From UBA168 sp011055275 (GTDB lineage Archaea > Thermoproteota > Thermoprotei_A > Marsarchaeales > UBA168), in NCBI GenBank assembly GCA_046635845.1, contig JAQQXN010000003.1: 64,000 nt of DNA; one strand, given 5' to 3'. The position numbers and the translations under genes were made by a program. Positions 6,618-14,249 of this stretch are shown here, in pieces. Below the pieces are notes generated by a model. That model searched no databases, had not been told where the DNA came from, and worked only from the letters and a program-made list of their open reading frames with translations. Within the stretch, counting starts at the first letter, position 1. The number at the start of each line of letters is the position of its first letter.

Positions 6618-9224
6618 TCACGCTCCCTTCGACTCCCTTAAGGGCCTGATAGCTACCGCCCTGAAGCTCCTTGGCGCTACGTAGAGCTCGACCTGATTGC
6701 CCTCCCCCAGCTTTTGCCCAATCTCCTCGGTCGCGCTGGCATCGTAGAACTCCCAGCTTCCCTCAGCGCTGATCTCCACGCTTGCTCCCCTTCCGTCTAC
6801 CTCAAGGAGCCTCAGCAGCAGGCCATCGCCGGATTTCAGCTTCTTGAATGTGGTGCAAACCACGTTTCCTTTTACCTCGAGGCGAGGCCCATTCACCTGA
6901 CTGCCCACCGGGACGCCCTTGGAGAGGAACTTCGAGGCCTCTGCGAGGGTCTTCTCTGAGGTAGGAAAGCTAGTAAAGCTGTAGGTGAACGTGCCCCCCT
7001 CCTGCGCCGCCTTGTAGTTCGTGTGCCAGTAGTTGTTCATGACGTAGGAGAAGACCAGCCCAGAGCTGGGAGCCTGGCTCGGCCAAAGCCCGCGGTTTAC
7101 GTCGCCAACGGTCACGAGTGGGGCGTCCCAGCTCTTGATGAAGACAGAGGTCTTGCGCCTAAGCAGGCGGGAGCCATCTGGATAGCCCGAAACCACGACG
7201 ATGCCGTTTGTGGAGAACCAGCCCGCGCAGGCGCCCGGAGCGAGTTCCGAGTTCACGTTGGTGAAGGCCCCGGGCTCCTCCACGTATACCTCGGGCCTTT
7301 CCATGCCCGTTGGGAAAGCGAAGTAAAGGGCCTCCTTTTCGTAGACCTCGGGCTTCACGACCTCGTTCCTCACGCGTATCTCCTTCTTCCTCGATCCCAG
7401 CTCGATGGTCTTTATAACGACCACCGGGCCGCACGTGCCCCTTATCCTGACCCTCTTGAGCTCTGGCCCCTCATCGTACGCCTCAACCTCTGCCCTCTCC
7501 CTCTGCAAGACGTAGTCGCGTCCCTCCTCGGCCTCCTTCACCTGGCCGAAGTCCCACCAATTGGTGATCGTCCTTTCCAGCTTTGTCCCCTTTCCGCCTT
7601 CGACGTACACGACTTCGTCGAAGGAGTAGGTCCCTGCCTTGAAGATGACGTCGCCGGTCTCCTTGTCCACTACCCTCACTATCCTGCCGCCCTCGAAGTC
7701 CAACCTGTAGTGCTCGTCCTCGAGGAAGCCCGGGAACGCCCTGGGGGCTGAATCCGCAGGCCTCTTGGGAGCCGATGAGAGGGAGGGGAGATAGTAGTGA
7801 GACCCTTCCTCGTAGAAGTCCAGCGGATAGGGATAGGGGTTGAAGTAGAATCCCTCGCCCATGGCCTTCCTGAGCTCTGAGAGAGGCCTCGTGGCAAAGG
7901 CCGACTTGACTTCCCACTGCTTCAGCTGGGCCTCGCAGTGCGGGTCGCTGACGCTCTTCGCGTCTCCCCACGTGTGCTCGTCCCAGAAGATCACGTCGTC
8001 CCACGCGCGCGCCGCGAGTTCGTCGTTGGCCTTGCCAAGGGCGTTCATTGCCTCATACCCAGCAAGAAGGCGCTTGACCTCTAGGCTCGCGGCCTCCTCG
8101 CGCGCCGAGGAGGCCGCCCCATCTTCCCAGTACGAGCCGAAGTCTCCTCTTAGCTCGGGTATTTCCGCTCCATGTTTTCTCTCGATCTCCTCAAAGAACT
8201 CCTCGGGGGTCGAGATGAGGACCTGGGGGTTGACCCACTCCTTGGAGTAATCGCTCAGGACCTCGGCGTACTTCCCGTCTATGGGCCGATTGTCCACGTA
8301 TACCCCGTACATGAGCAGCTCCTCGTAAGGATAGCCCCTTGCCTCGTACTCGGCGGTGAAAAGCCCTATACCGGCGGCGGCCGTTGAGGCATCGGAGAGC
8401 AGACCAGCTGACATCCCCTGGTGGTAGCCGTTGAAGGCGAAAAGAAGGCCGTCGTAACCGCCGGAGAACCAGGCGAGCACCTTTTTCCCTCCTGGTCCTA
8501 CCCAGTAAAACGGGCTCCTTATGTTGCCGTTGACGTGCAGAGGCCCCCTGTCGGGGTTCGATCCTTGTATGTAGTAGGGTATGCCGGCGTCCGCCAGGGC
8601 CGTCACGAGGCCCCAAGGGGCGGTGGGGATGTCGTTAAGCGCTGCTACCTTGATCCTGTAACCCCTCTTCCTGAGCTCCGCCGCCGGGTAAAGAAGCCTG
8701 ATCAGCTCCTCGTGGGAGCAGAGACCTATGAGGACGTTGAGGGGAAGGGCCTGTATTCCGAATAAACCACGAGCGTTCTGCTCCCTTATGGCCGGATCAT
8801 CCCTGTGGCCCACCATCTGGTAAATCACCTCAGCGACCCACTTAACGCCGCTGGAGGCCAACTGGAGGCCGGTCTCGGTGTTCTTCCTGTGTATCTCCGC
8901 CACCTGGTCCTGCGGGGCGGTGTAGCCCCAATCTGTGTGGACGGTGGGGACGAGGTAAACCCTGAAGCGCCTTGGCCTGCCAAACCTCACGTCGAACTCG
9001 AAATTCTCGCCAAGCTCGGACGTTACCTCCAAGCGCCCATCTCCTGACATCTTCAGGAGGTGGTAAGAGTAAAAGGGTCCAGCGGTAAGCTGCTCAGGTT
9101 CAGCTCCCCTTACGCTCAGCTTCACCGGTTTCCGCTGGTCGTTGAAAACTACAAGGGCCGCTCCCCTTCTGCCATCAAAAGAGAGAAGGGGAGTCGAGAT
9201 AACTTCAACTTTCAACCGGGTCAT
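6618..9224 (-). CDS. alpha-mannosidase, glycoside hydrolase family 38
   Basis: GH38 enzymes hydrolyse alpha-mannosides by a retaining mechanism with an active-site zinc. The N-terminal 85 residues form a beta domain. The catalytic domain follows with PTVHTDWGYT (zinc ligands His96 and Asp98), ALNDIPTAPWG with the nucleophile Asp198, and later DEHTWGD. The C-terminal half (from about residue 520) is the beta-sandwich region of the family. Length is about 868 residues from the ATG at 9224. A longer frame adds 47 residues that look unlike the family, so I chose the internal ATG. There is no signal peptide, so it probably acts on imported oligosaccharides. Alpha-mannosidases of this family are known from Sulfolobus. 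It precedes the GH172 gene on the same strand but more than 250 bp separates them. Confidence 0.88.
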   Translation of the reverse strand: MTRLKVEVISTPLLSFDGRRGAALVVFNDQRKPVKLSVRGAEPEQLTAGPFYSYHLLKMSGDGRLEVTSELGENFEFDVRFGRPRRFRVYLVPTVHTDWGYTAPQDQVAEIHRKNTETGLQLASSGVKWVAEVIYQMVGHRDDPAIREQNARGLFGIQALPLNVLIGLCSHEELIRLLYPAAELRKRGYRIKVAALNDIPTAPWGLVTALADAGIPYYIQGSNPDRGPLHVNGNIRSPFYWVGPGGKKVLAWFSGGYDGLLFAFNGYHQGMSAGLLSDASTAAAGIGLFTAEYEARGYPYEELLMYGVYVDNRPIDGKYAEVLSDYSKEWVNPQVLISTPEEFFEEIERKHGAEIPELRGDFGSYWEDGAASSAREEAASLEVKRLLAGYEAMNALGKANDELAARAWDDVIFWDEHTWGDAKSVSDPHCEAQLKQWEVKSAFATRPLSELRKAMGEGFYFNPYPYPLDFYEEGSHYYLPSLSSAPKRPADSAPRAFPGFLEDEHYRLDFEGGRIVRVVDKETGDVIFKAGTYSFDEVVYVEGGKGTKLERTITNWWDFGQVKEAEEGRDYVLQRERAEVEAYDEGPELKRVRIRGTCGPVVVIKTIELGSRKKEIRVRNEVVKPEVYEKEALYFAFPTGMERPEVYVEEPGAFTNVNSELAPGACAGWFSTNGIVVVSGYPDGSRLLRRKTSVFIKSWDAPLVTVGDVNRGLWPSQAPSSGLVFSYVMNNYWHTNYKAAQEGGTFTYSFTSFPTSEKTLAEASKFLSKGVPVGSQVNGPRLEVKGNVVCTTFKKLKSGDGLLLRLLEVDGRGASVEISAEGSWEFYDASATEEIGQKLGEGNQVELYVAPRSFRAVAIRPLRESKGA

Positions 9225-9708
9225 CGCAAAAGCGATCCAAAAGGATTTACGCGTTTTGCCCATCGCGCTCCCGAGTGCGTCAAGCAAAGCCAAGCTGCCT
9301 TGTAACGCCAGCACCGAAGCGCCGACTTCAGAGGCAGATCGCGGGTTTGAAAGGGCGCAAGACAAACCGACTTTGGGGGCTTTCCCGATAAAACCAGACC
9401 CGGAGACGTCGTTCCCGATCAGAATATCGTTTCACGCAGGCAAGGAAGACCCTTTGACCGAACTTATCATGAGCGCGTCCTAGGCATCCCGACAAGCTTT
9501 ACGAGGAACTGCAACCTTAGTCACCGAGACCACGGTGTTGGTAACTTAAGGGACCTGATGCCCGCGCTCCGGGTAATGAGCTCTAATGCCGACCTCGCAA
9601 ACGCGCAGCTTTTCGCCCTTAACTTAAAGACAATTTAATTATGGCGCCATCTGTCCATCAGCGATTTAGGGTCGTCAAGAGCCTCTGCGTTCGAACTTGC
9701 ATTGCGAG

Positions 9709-10113
9709 CTAATCCGCGCACTGACGCGCGGGGGATTCCCGCCTTGACGGCTGACGAGCGCCTGCATTGGCGCACCTAATAGGGACCAAGGAAGCGACCC
9801 ACGAGAGCGCATCCGGGCCGCGCTCTGCGGACATTGGCCGCGACGTCATTTGCAGATTTCCATGAGAGACCATATACCTTCGGTGGACTTCGCCACCGAT
9901 CCCGTTAGGCTGATATCCTCTCCTCCCTGAAGGGAGTGAGGTTCGTGCTTCAACGACCGCGCTCGATCCCCATGCCACCGGAGCGCGGTTTCCCGACGCT
10001 GGAAACCTTCCTTCGGCCACGCCCGGAAAGCGGGTTACGGAGGCGTTGATCTCCGCAGGCGTGAATTCGGGCGTCCCCGCTACCATCGGTTGGTTATCCT
10101 GACGAGCGAGCAC
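9709..10113 (-). pseudogene. probable relic of an IS200/IS605-type TnpB 3' end
   Basis: The minus-strand frame of 134 codons contains GTPEFTPAEINAS, then VEARTSLPSGRR. These resemble the weakly conserved tail seen after the zinc ribbon in archaeal and bacterial TnpB proteins. The DNA encoding the second motif includes a perfect 5-bp hairpin, CTCCC-TTCA-GGGAG, as expected for an IS605 right end, which also forms the end of the guide RNA. The RuvC motifs and the CxxC zinc ribbon are absent, so this is at best a degraded end. Alternatively the frame is chance coding in GC-rich DNA. Confidence 0.4.
9923..9936. repeat. hairpin CTCCC-TGAA-GGGAG
   Basis: A perfect 5-bp stem with a TGAA loop inside the probable TnpB relic. 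The shared core CCCTGAAGG also occurs at 10150-10158 and in a degenerate form at 3752. Confidence 0.55.
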
Positions 10114-10146
10114 GTGATCACCGTAGAAGTCTTTCGCAATTCATCT

Positions 10147-10161
10147 CATCCCTGAAGGATG
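10147..10161. repeat. hairpin CATCC-CTGAA-GGATG
   Basis: A perfect 5-bp stem, 34 nt upstream of the TnpB-relic frame and related in loop sequence to the hairpin at 9923. Terminal hairpins of this form are typical of IS200/IS605 elements. Confidence 0.5.
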
Positions 10162-10209
10162 GAACTTTCTTGCTTGCTCATTTTCTCGTAGACCCCATTG
10201 CGGCTCAGG

Positions 10210-10536
10210 TCATCGCTCCTTGCCCTCGGCGTAGAAGAGACAGCGCACCCTCAAGTTCGCGGGAAGGTAAGCGCTTCCATCCCTTGGGCATACCAGTATG
10301 CCCTGAGGGGTAGCGACCAGCGGGGTGCCGCAGCGGGGGCAGACGTAATGCCCATCAACGTAGTATCTATCGGAGATCGTCGAGAGGTGGAAAGGGCGAG
10401 CCGACGGCAACGTGCACTCGCCCGCCCTATAGTACGGGCATCCCTCTACGCTCGAGCTTCCGTCGGAGTTAAGCACGAAGATGACTTGGGCGTTCAACCT
10501 TGGGCAATTAACTGGGACTGAGCTGAGCTTAGCCAT
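10210..10536 (-). CDS. small Cys-rich (zinc-ribbon-like) protein of unknown function
   Basis: This 108-residue protein holds several Cys pairs: CP near residue 11, CPYYRAGEC (33-41), CPRCG (67-71), CPRDG near residue 83, and a last Cys near 99. The CPRCGTPL...CPRDG pair is a classic zinc-ribbon arrangement. I recognise no named family. Start is ATG, with CTTAAAAG about 40 nt upstream. It faces away from cas6, and the 500 bp between them contains no gene. A role in nucleic-acid binding is possible but only by analogy with the fold. Confidence 0.6.
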   Translation of the reverse strand: MAKLSSVPVNCPRLNAQVIFVLNSDGSSSVEGCPYYRAGECTLPSARPFHLSTISDRYYVDGHYVCPRCGTPLVATPQGILVCPRDGSAYLPANLRVRCLFYAEGKER

Positions 10537-11009
10537 ATAGATCTACTTTCCAACGCATAATTCCCCTCAACTTTTAAGTGCCTCGGCACGTGACTTCATC
10601 TCCGTAACTGGAGATTCCATCTTTAGGGAAAGACCGAGGAAGACAAGAAAAGATGATGCAGATGAACCAACGCATGGGCATTTCTGAGATGCTTACCTGA
10701 AAGCCGAAGTTATCTTGGCAGCGCTCGATCGCGATTTAAACGCGGCCCAGCGCCTCAGGGAGCGGCACGATTGGGGAGCGCGCAAACGGAAGAAAAGACA
10801 AGAAAAGAAAAGACAAAAAGAAAAGAGGGGAGCAGCGCGCCACGAAGCCCACCACAAGAACGAGGAGGTTCGCGCTCGCGTTCGGATCTTCCACGGCGAT
10901 GTTGCGTCGGGGAGCATTCCCGGTGTTCATGCCCTTCGGCAATTACTTTCCCCATAGCGAGAGATCGCAGCTTCATGGGCATCTCCAGAGAAGCGATAGA
11001 TGGCGAACG
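10537..11009. other. non-coding stretch upstream of cas6
   Basis: No gene is seen. There is a perfect hairpin ATCTCC-GTAACT-GGAGAT at 10598-10615 and a purine-rich tract at about 10788-10840. No CRISPR repeats are present. Confidence 0.5.
10788..10840 (+). repeat. purine-rich low-complexity tract upstream of cas6
   Basis: GAAGAAAAGACAAGAAAAGA and related runs continue for about 50 nt, mostly A and G with scattered C. It is of the same kind as the tracts at 6435 and within the cas operon. Confidence 0.6.
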
Positions 11010-11018
11010 CTTTTTAGC
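11010..11018 (+). promoter_or_regulatory. TATA-like box of cas6
   Basis: CTTTTTAGC is centred 27 nt before the cas6 ATG, which fits a leaderless message. Confidence 0.45.
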
Positions 11019-11040
11019 GAACGCGCTTATCTGAGCGCCA

Positions 11041-11946
11041 ATGCTTCACAGGATAACCTTCGAGTTCGCCGTCCCCCAGCCGCTTAAGTTTCAGAGCTTT
11101 TCGGGCTTCGAGGTAAGGGGGTTCTTTTACAATGTCATTTCATCTCTTAACGAAACGCTCGCCTCGTCAATACATGAGGGAAAGGCGTTGGCACCGTTCG
11201 CCGTAACTCCCGTCATCCTGCACAGGGAGAGGGAAAACGTCGTGTGCTACGATCACGTCTCGCCGGGCCTCGCCGACTTCTCCTTCATATTGTTCAGGGA
11301 CGACGAGGCAAGGGTGGTAGAGGAGGCGATCAGAAAGGGTATGAGCACCGTCAAGCTCGTCGACTCGGAGCTTCCCCTCACGACGATCAGGCTGGAGCAG
11401 ATAGACCCCCTCTCCATGCCAAAGGAGAGGCTTTCCTCTTTCGCGCTGAACTTCTACACTCCAACCTACTTTCGCGCGACCCCGATCGACCTTGCCAAGG
11501 AGTACTCCCTTAACGCGAGCGTCCCATCGCCTTACAGGTTCGTTCCACTTCCAGATCCGATCCTCCTGTTCAGGAGCCTCGTGAGGACGTGGAGGGAATT
11601 TGTGGGAATAGGAGAAGGGCTTGAGGAGTTCATGAGCTGGGTTGAGGCGGGAGGGGTTCTTCTCTCTGGTTTCCCAGGCGGGATATTCACGAAAAGGGTT
11701 TACGAGCATCCCATGACTAACAAGTGGGCAGTGGGCTTCGTGGGAAGGGCAAACTTCTCCTTCTCAAAGAAGCTTTACTACGAAAAGATGGTCGAAACGG
11801 CGTCGGCACTCCTTAGGTTTGGGGAGATCGTGGGCGTTGGCGCTGGCAGGACATCCGGGATGGGAAGGTACGGGTTGGAGAAAGGCGCGGAGGGATCAGA
11901 AGAGCAAGAAGGTGCTGACGAACAGCGAGCGCAGCCTTATACGTAG
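11041..11946 (+). CDS. cas6: CRISPR pre-crRNA endoribonuclease Cas6
   Basis: Cas6 cleaves CRISPR transcripts within the repeats to make crRNAs. The protein begins with a strand typical of the family (MLHRITFEFAVPQPL) and ends with the Gly-rich loop GVGAGRTSGMGRYGLEKG near residues 264-281, the hallmark of Cas6. Two ferredoxin-like halves fit the 301 residues. The tail after the Gly-rich loop is a charged Glu/Gln stretch of about 18 residues. Cas6 is separated from the adaptation operon by 7 kb of unrelated genes. A GH127 gene starts 16 bp downstream on the same strand, so the two are probably co-transcribed. No effector genes and no array are seen nearby. Confidence 0.88.
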   Translation: MLHRITFEFAVPQPLKFQSFSGFEVRGFFYNVISSLNETLASSIHEGKALAPFAVTPVILHRERENVVCYDHVSPGLADFSFILFRDDEARVVEEAIRKGMSTVKLVDSELPLTTIRLEQIDPLSMPKERLSSFALNFYTPTYFRATPIDLAKEYSLNASVPSPYRFVPLPDPILLFRSLVRTWREFVGIGEGLEEFMSWVEAGGVLLSGFPGGIFTKRVYEHPMTNKWAVGFVGRANFSFSKKLYYEKMVETASALLRFGEIVGVGAGRTSGMGRYGLEKGAEGSEEQEGADEQRAQPYT

Positions 11947-11962
11947 GCCGCGATTCGTGCTC

Positions 11963-13786
11963 ATGGCGTTTGTCATAGATATGTCAAAAAGCCAGCGGGT
12001 ATTCATGAGGCCTATCGACGTTCGGTCGGTTAGGCTTGAGGACGACTTCTGGGCACCCAGGCTGAGGACCCTGTGGGAGGTCACGCTCCCGAGCCAGCTC
12101 GAGATCTTTGAAAAAACCGGAAGGATCGAGAACTTCAGAAGGGCGGCGGGAAAGGCATCAGGAGACTTTCAGGGCTTAATTTTCAACGACAGCGACGTTT
12201 ACAAGTGGCTCGAGGCCGTCGCCTACTCCTACGCCTATTCGGGCAGGCATGAGCTCATGGGCATGGCGTCGAGCGTCATAGATGAGGTGGTGGCGGCTCA
12301 GGACGCTGACGGCTACCTCGACACGTACTTCACCGGTGAAAGAAAAAAGGACCGGTGGAAGAACGAAAGGGATAACCACGAGCTCTACTGCGCGGGCCAC
12401 CTAATTCAGGCAGGTATAGCAACAAAAAGGGCCATGGGCGATACCAAGCTCTTTAACGCGTCAAGGCGCTTCGCCGATCTGATCTGCGATCTCTTCGGAC
12501 CTGCAAAAGAAAAGACCGTCCCCGGCCACCCCGTAACCGAGATGGCCCTCGTGGAGCTTTACAGGGAGACCGGAGAGAAAAGGTACCTAGATCAGGCACA
12601 ACTCTTCATTGACCTAAGGGGCAGGGGGATAATCGGGGGAAGCCCTTACCAGCTCGATCACGTCCCAATCAGAGATATGAAGGAGATAACGGGACACGCT
12701 GTGAGGGCGCTTTATCTAATGAGCGGCGTCGCGGACGTCTACGCGGAAACGGGAGACGCCTCGCTCCTCTCAGCTTTGAGTAGGCTCTGGGAAGACCTCC
12801 AGAAGAAGACCTACGTAACCGGCGGCGTCGGCTCCAGGTACGAGTGGGAAAGCATAGGGGAGGCCTACGAGCTTCCCAACGCCCGCGCGTACGCCGAGAC
12901 CTGCGCGGCCATAGCTAACGTCATGTGGAACCACAGGATGCTTCTCATAACCGGCGACGAGAAGTACGCGGACGCCATGGAGCTCGCGCTCTACAACGGA
13001 GCGCTATCAGGGATATCGCTGGACGGCCTCAGCTACTTCTACGTGAACCCGCTTGCCGATCGCGGAAAGAGTAGGAGACAGCAGTGGTTCGACTGCGCTT
13101 GTTGCCCCACGAACATAATAAGGCTTCTCGCCTATCTCCCCTCGCTGTTCTATGGGGTGTCCGATCGCGGGATTTACGTTAACCTTTACGGTAAGAGCAG
13201 CTCCACCATAAGCCACGCAGGAAGGACCGTGAAGGTAAGGCAGGAGACCGATTACCCATGGGATGGCAGGATAAGGATTGAGGTAGACGCGCAGGAACCC
13301 GTAAGCCTCCACCTTAGGATACCCGGATGGGCTCGCTCGGCAAGGATAAGCGCTGAAGGAAAGTCGGTGGAAGGCGTCCCGGGGACCTACGCGGAAATCG
13401 AGGTCAAGGACGAGGCAGAGCTTGACCTTCCAATGCCCGTGGAAAAGCTCATCGCAAACCCACGCGTGCTTGACGACAGGGGAAGCGTGGCCTTGAAAAG
13501 GGGACCCCTCGTTTACTGCGTAGAGCATGCAGGTAACGACTTTGACCCCTGGGACCTTGCGATCAGCGCAAGCGACGAGTTTACCGCGGAAGACGGAGTC
13601 CTAAAGTCCATGAGGATAAAAGTCGTAAGGGGAAATGGAGCGGCGCTAAGGACAGCGCAGTGGACGTACCAAAGGAAGGAAGCAGGCGATGTTCAAAGGG
13701 TTCCGGTCAACTTCACCGCTGTACCCTATTACGCGTGGGCAAATCGCGAACCTGGCCCGATGATCGTTTGGCTGCTCGCTCGCTAA
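11963..13786 (+). CDS. glycoside hydrolase family 127 beta-L-arabinofuranosidase
   Basis: GH127 enzymes release beta-L-arabinofuranose through a zinc-bound cysteine nucleophile. The (alpha/alpha)6 domain starts with VRLEDDFWAPRL. The active-site signature YAETCA (about residues 310-315) supplies the Glu and the first Cys. DCACCPTN (about 377-384) supplies the other zinc-binding cysteines including the nucleophile. This matches Glu338, Cys340, Cys417 and Cys418 of HypBA1 as I recall. C-terminal beta domains follow. There is no signal peptide, so the enzyme is cytoplasmic. The ATG at 11963 is the first start after the cas6 stop at 11946. ATGs at 11981 or 12005 are alternatives, because the conserved region begins about 20 residues in. 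Together with the GH51 gene at 25.3 kb it suggests use of arabinose-rich glycans. Confidence 0.92.
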   Translation: MAFVIDMSKSQRVFMRPIDVRSVRLEDDFWAPRLRTLWEVTLPSQLEIFEKTGRIENFRRAAGKASGDFQGLIFNDSDVYKWLEAVAYSYAYSGRHELMGMASSVIDEVVAAQDADGYLDTYFTGERKKDRWKNERDNHELYCAGHLIQAGIATKRAMGDTKLFNASRRFADLICDLFGPAKEKTVPGHPVTEMALVELYRETGEKRYLDQAQLFIDLRGRGIIGGSPYQLDHVPIRDMKEITGHAVRALYLMSGVADVYAETGDASLLSALSRLWEDLQKKTYVTGGVGSRYEWESIGEAYELPNARAYAETCAAIANVMWNHRMLLITGDEKYADAMELALYNGALSGISLDGLSYFYVNPLADRGKSRRQQWFDCACCPTNIIRLLAYLPSLFYGVSDRGIYVNLYGKSSSTISHAGRTVKVRQETDYPWDGRIRIEVDAQEPVSLHLRIPGWARSARISAEGKSVEGVPGTYAEIEVKDEAELDLPMPVEKLIANPRVLDDRGSVALKRGPLVYCVEHAGNDFDPWDLAISASDEFTAEDGVLKSMRIKVVRGNGAALRTAQWTYQRKEAGDVQRVPVNFTAVPYYAWANREPGPMIVWLLAR

Positions 13787-14083
13787 CCGATACCATGGCA
13801 ACGCTCCTGCGTGGGTCGCTTCCACCTCATGATGACGCTTTCGAGGAGCGTCGAGTCCAAGCGCCTGATTTCCGGCCAGCTTCTTTCGCTGACGCTTTCT
13901 CATAAGCGCCGCTATTCCTATGAGCAAGATGACCGAACCTATGGTGACGTTTATTAGGGCCGCGTAGACCGAAAATCCGCCAACGTAAGGCCTCAAAAGC
14001 GTTTCCTCGCGCAATGCCGCGAAAAACGCGGCAACGCAAAACGCAACTAACACGGTTAGCGATGCGAGCTTGCCAATTGCCAC
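13646..14083 (-). CDS. small putative membrane protein
   Basis: The N-terminal half has two clear hydrophobic segments (about residues 5-25 and 38-60) followed by basic MRKRQRKK. The rest is polar with no recognisable domain. The frame converges on and overlaps the 3' end of the GH127 gene by 140 bp, so the true C-terminus or the whole gene is doubtful. Start is GTG, and CTTTTAAG-like DNA lies about 40 nt upstream. I see no family assignment. Confidence 0.4.
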   Translation of the reverse strand: MAIGKLASLTVLVAFCVAAFFAALREETLLRPYVGGFSVYAALINVTIGSVILLIGIAALMRKRQRKKLAGNQALGLDAPRKRHHEVEATHAGALPWYRLASEQPNDHRARFAICPRVIGYSGEVDRNPLNIACFLPLVRPLRCP

Positions 14084-14249
14084 ACTTGATTTCGTTGTGA
14101 GAATTTACGCCTTGCCCATGACTTTTAAGCGCTCGAAAACGTCCACGCCCGAGCCCTACCCAACCGCTCCCTTCGGTTTTTGCCCGTCAGTTGCCGCCAG
14201 GCTCGGCCCGGGCGTGAGGCACGGCCCTGCCTCGCTGCGTCCACCGGTG

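Larger units (their letters stand above)
9225..10209. other. 985-bp stretch without an intact gene
   Basis: No intact protein is recognisable. The stretch holds a probable decayed TnpB 3' end and two small hairpins sharing CCCTGAAGG (listed separately). The part nearest the GH38 gene (9225-9650) shows nothing I can name. Confidence 0.5.

Noticed and set aside
7023..7751. 242-codon frame opposite the GH38 gene
   Set aside because: It is a mirror of the alpha-mannosidase coding strand, common in GC-rich genes.
9680..9715. GTTCGAAC resembling a tRNA T-loop
   Set aside because: The flanking bases do not form a T-stem and no acceptor or anticodon stem can be drawn.
9900..10170. Possible CRISPR repeats with core CCCTGAAGG
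   Set aside because: Only two good copies, more than 200 bp apart with different flanks, so there is no regular repeat-spacer pattern.
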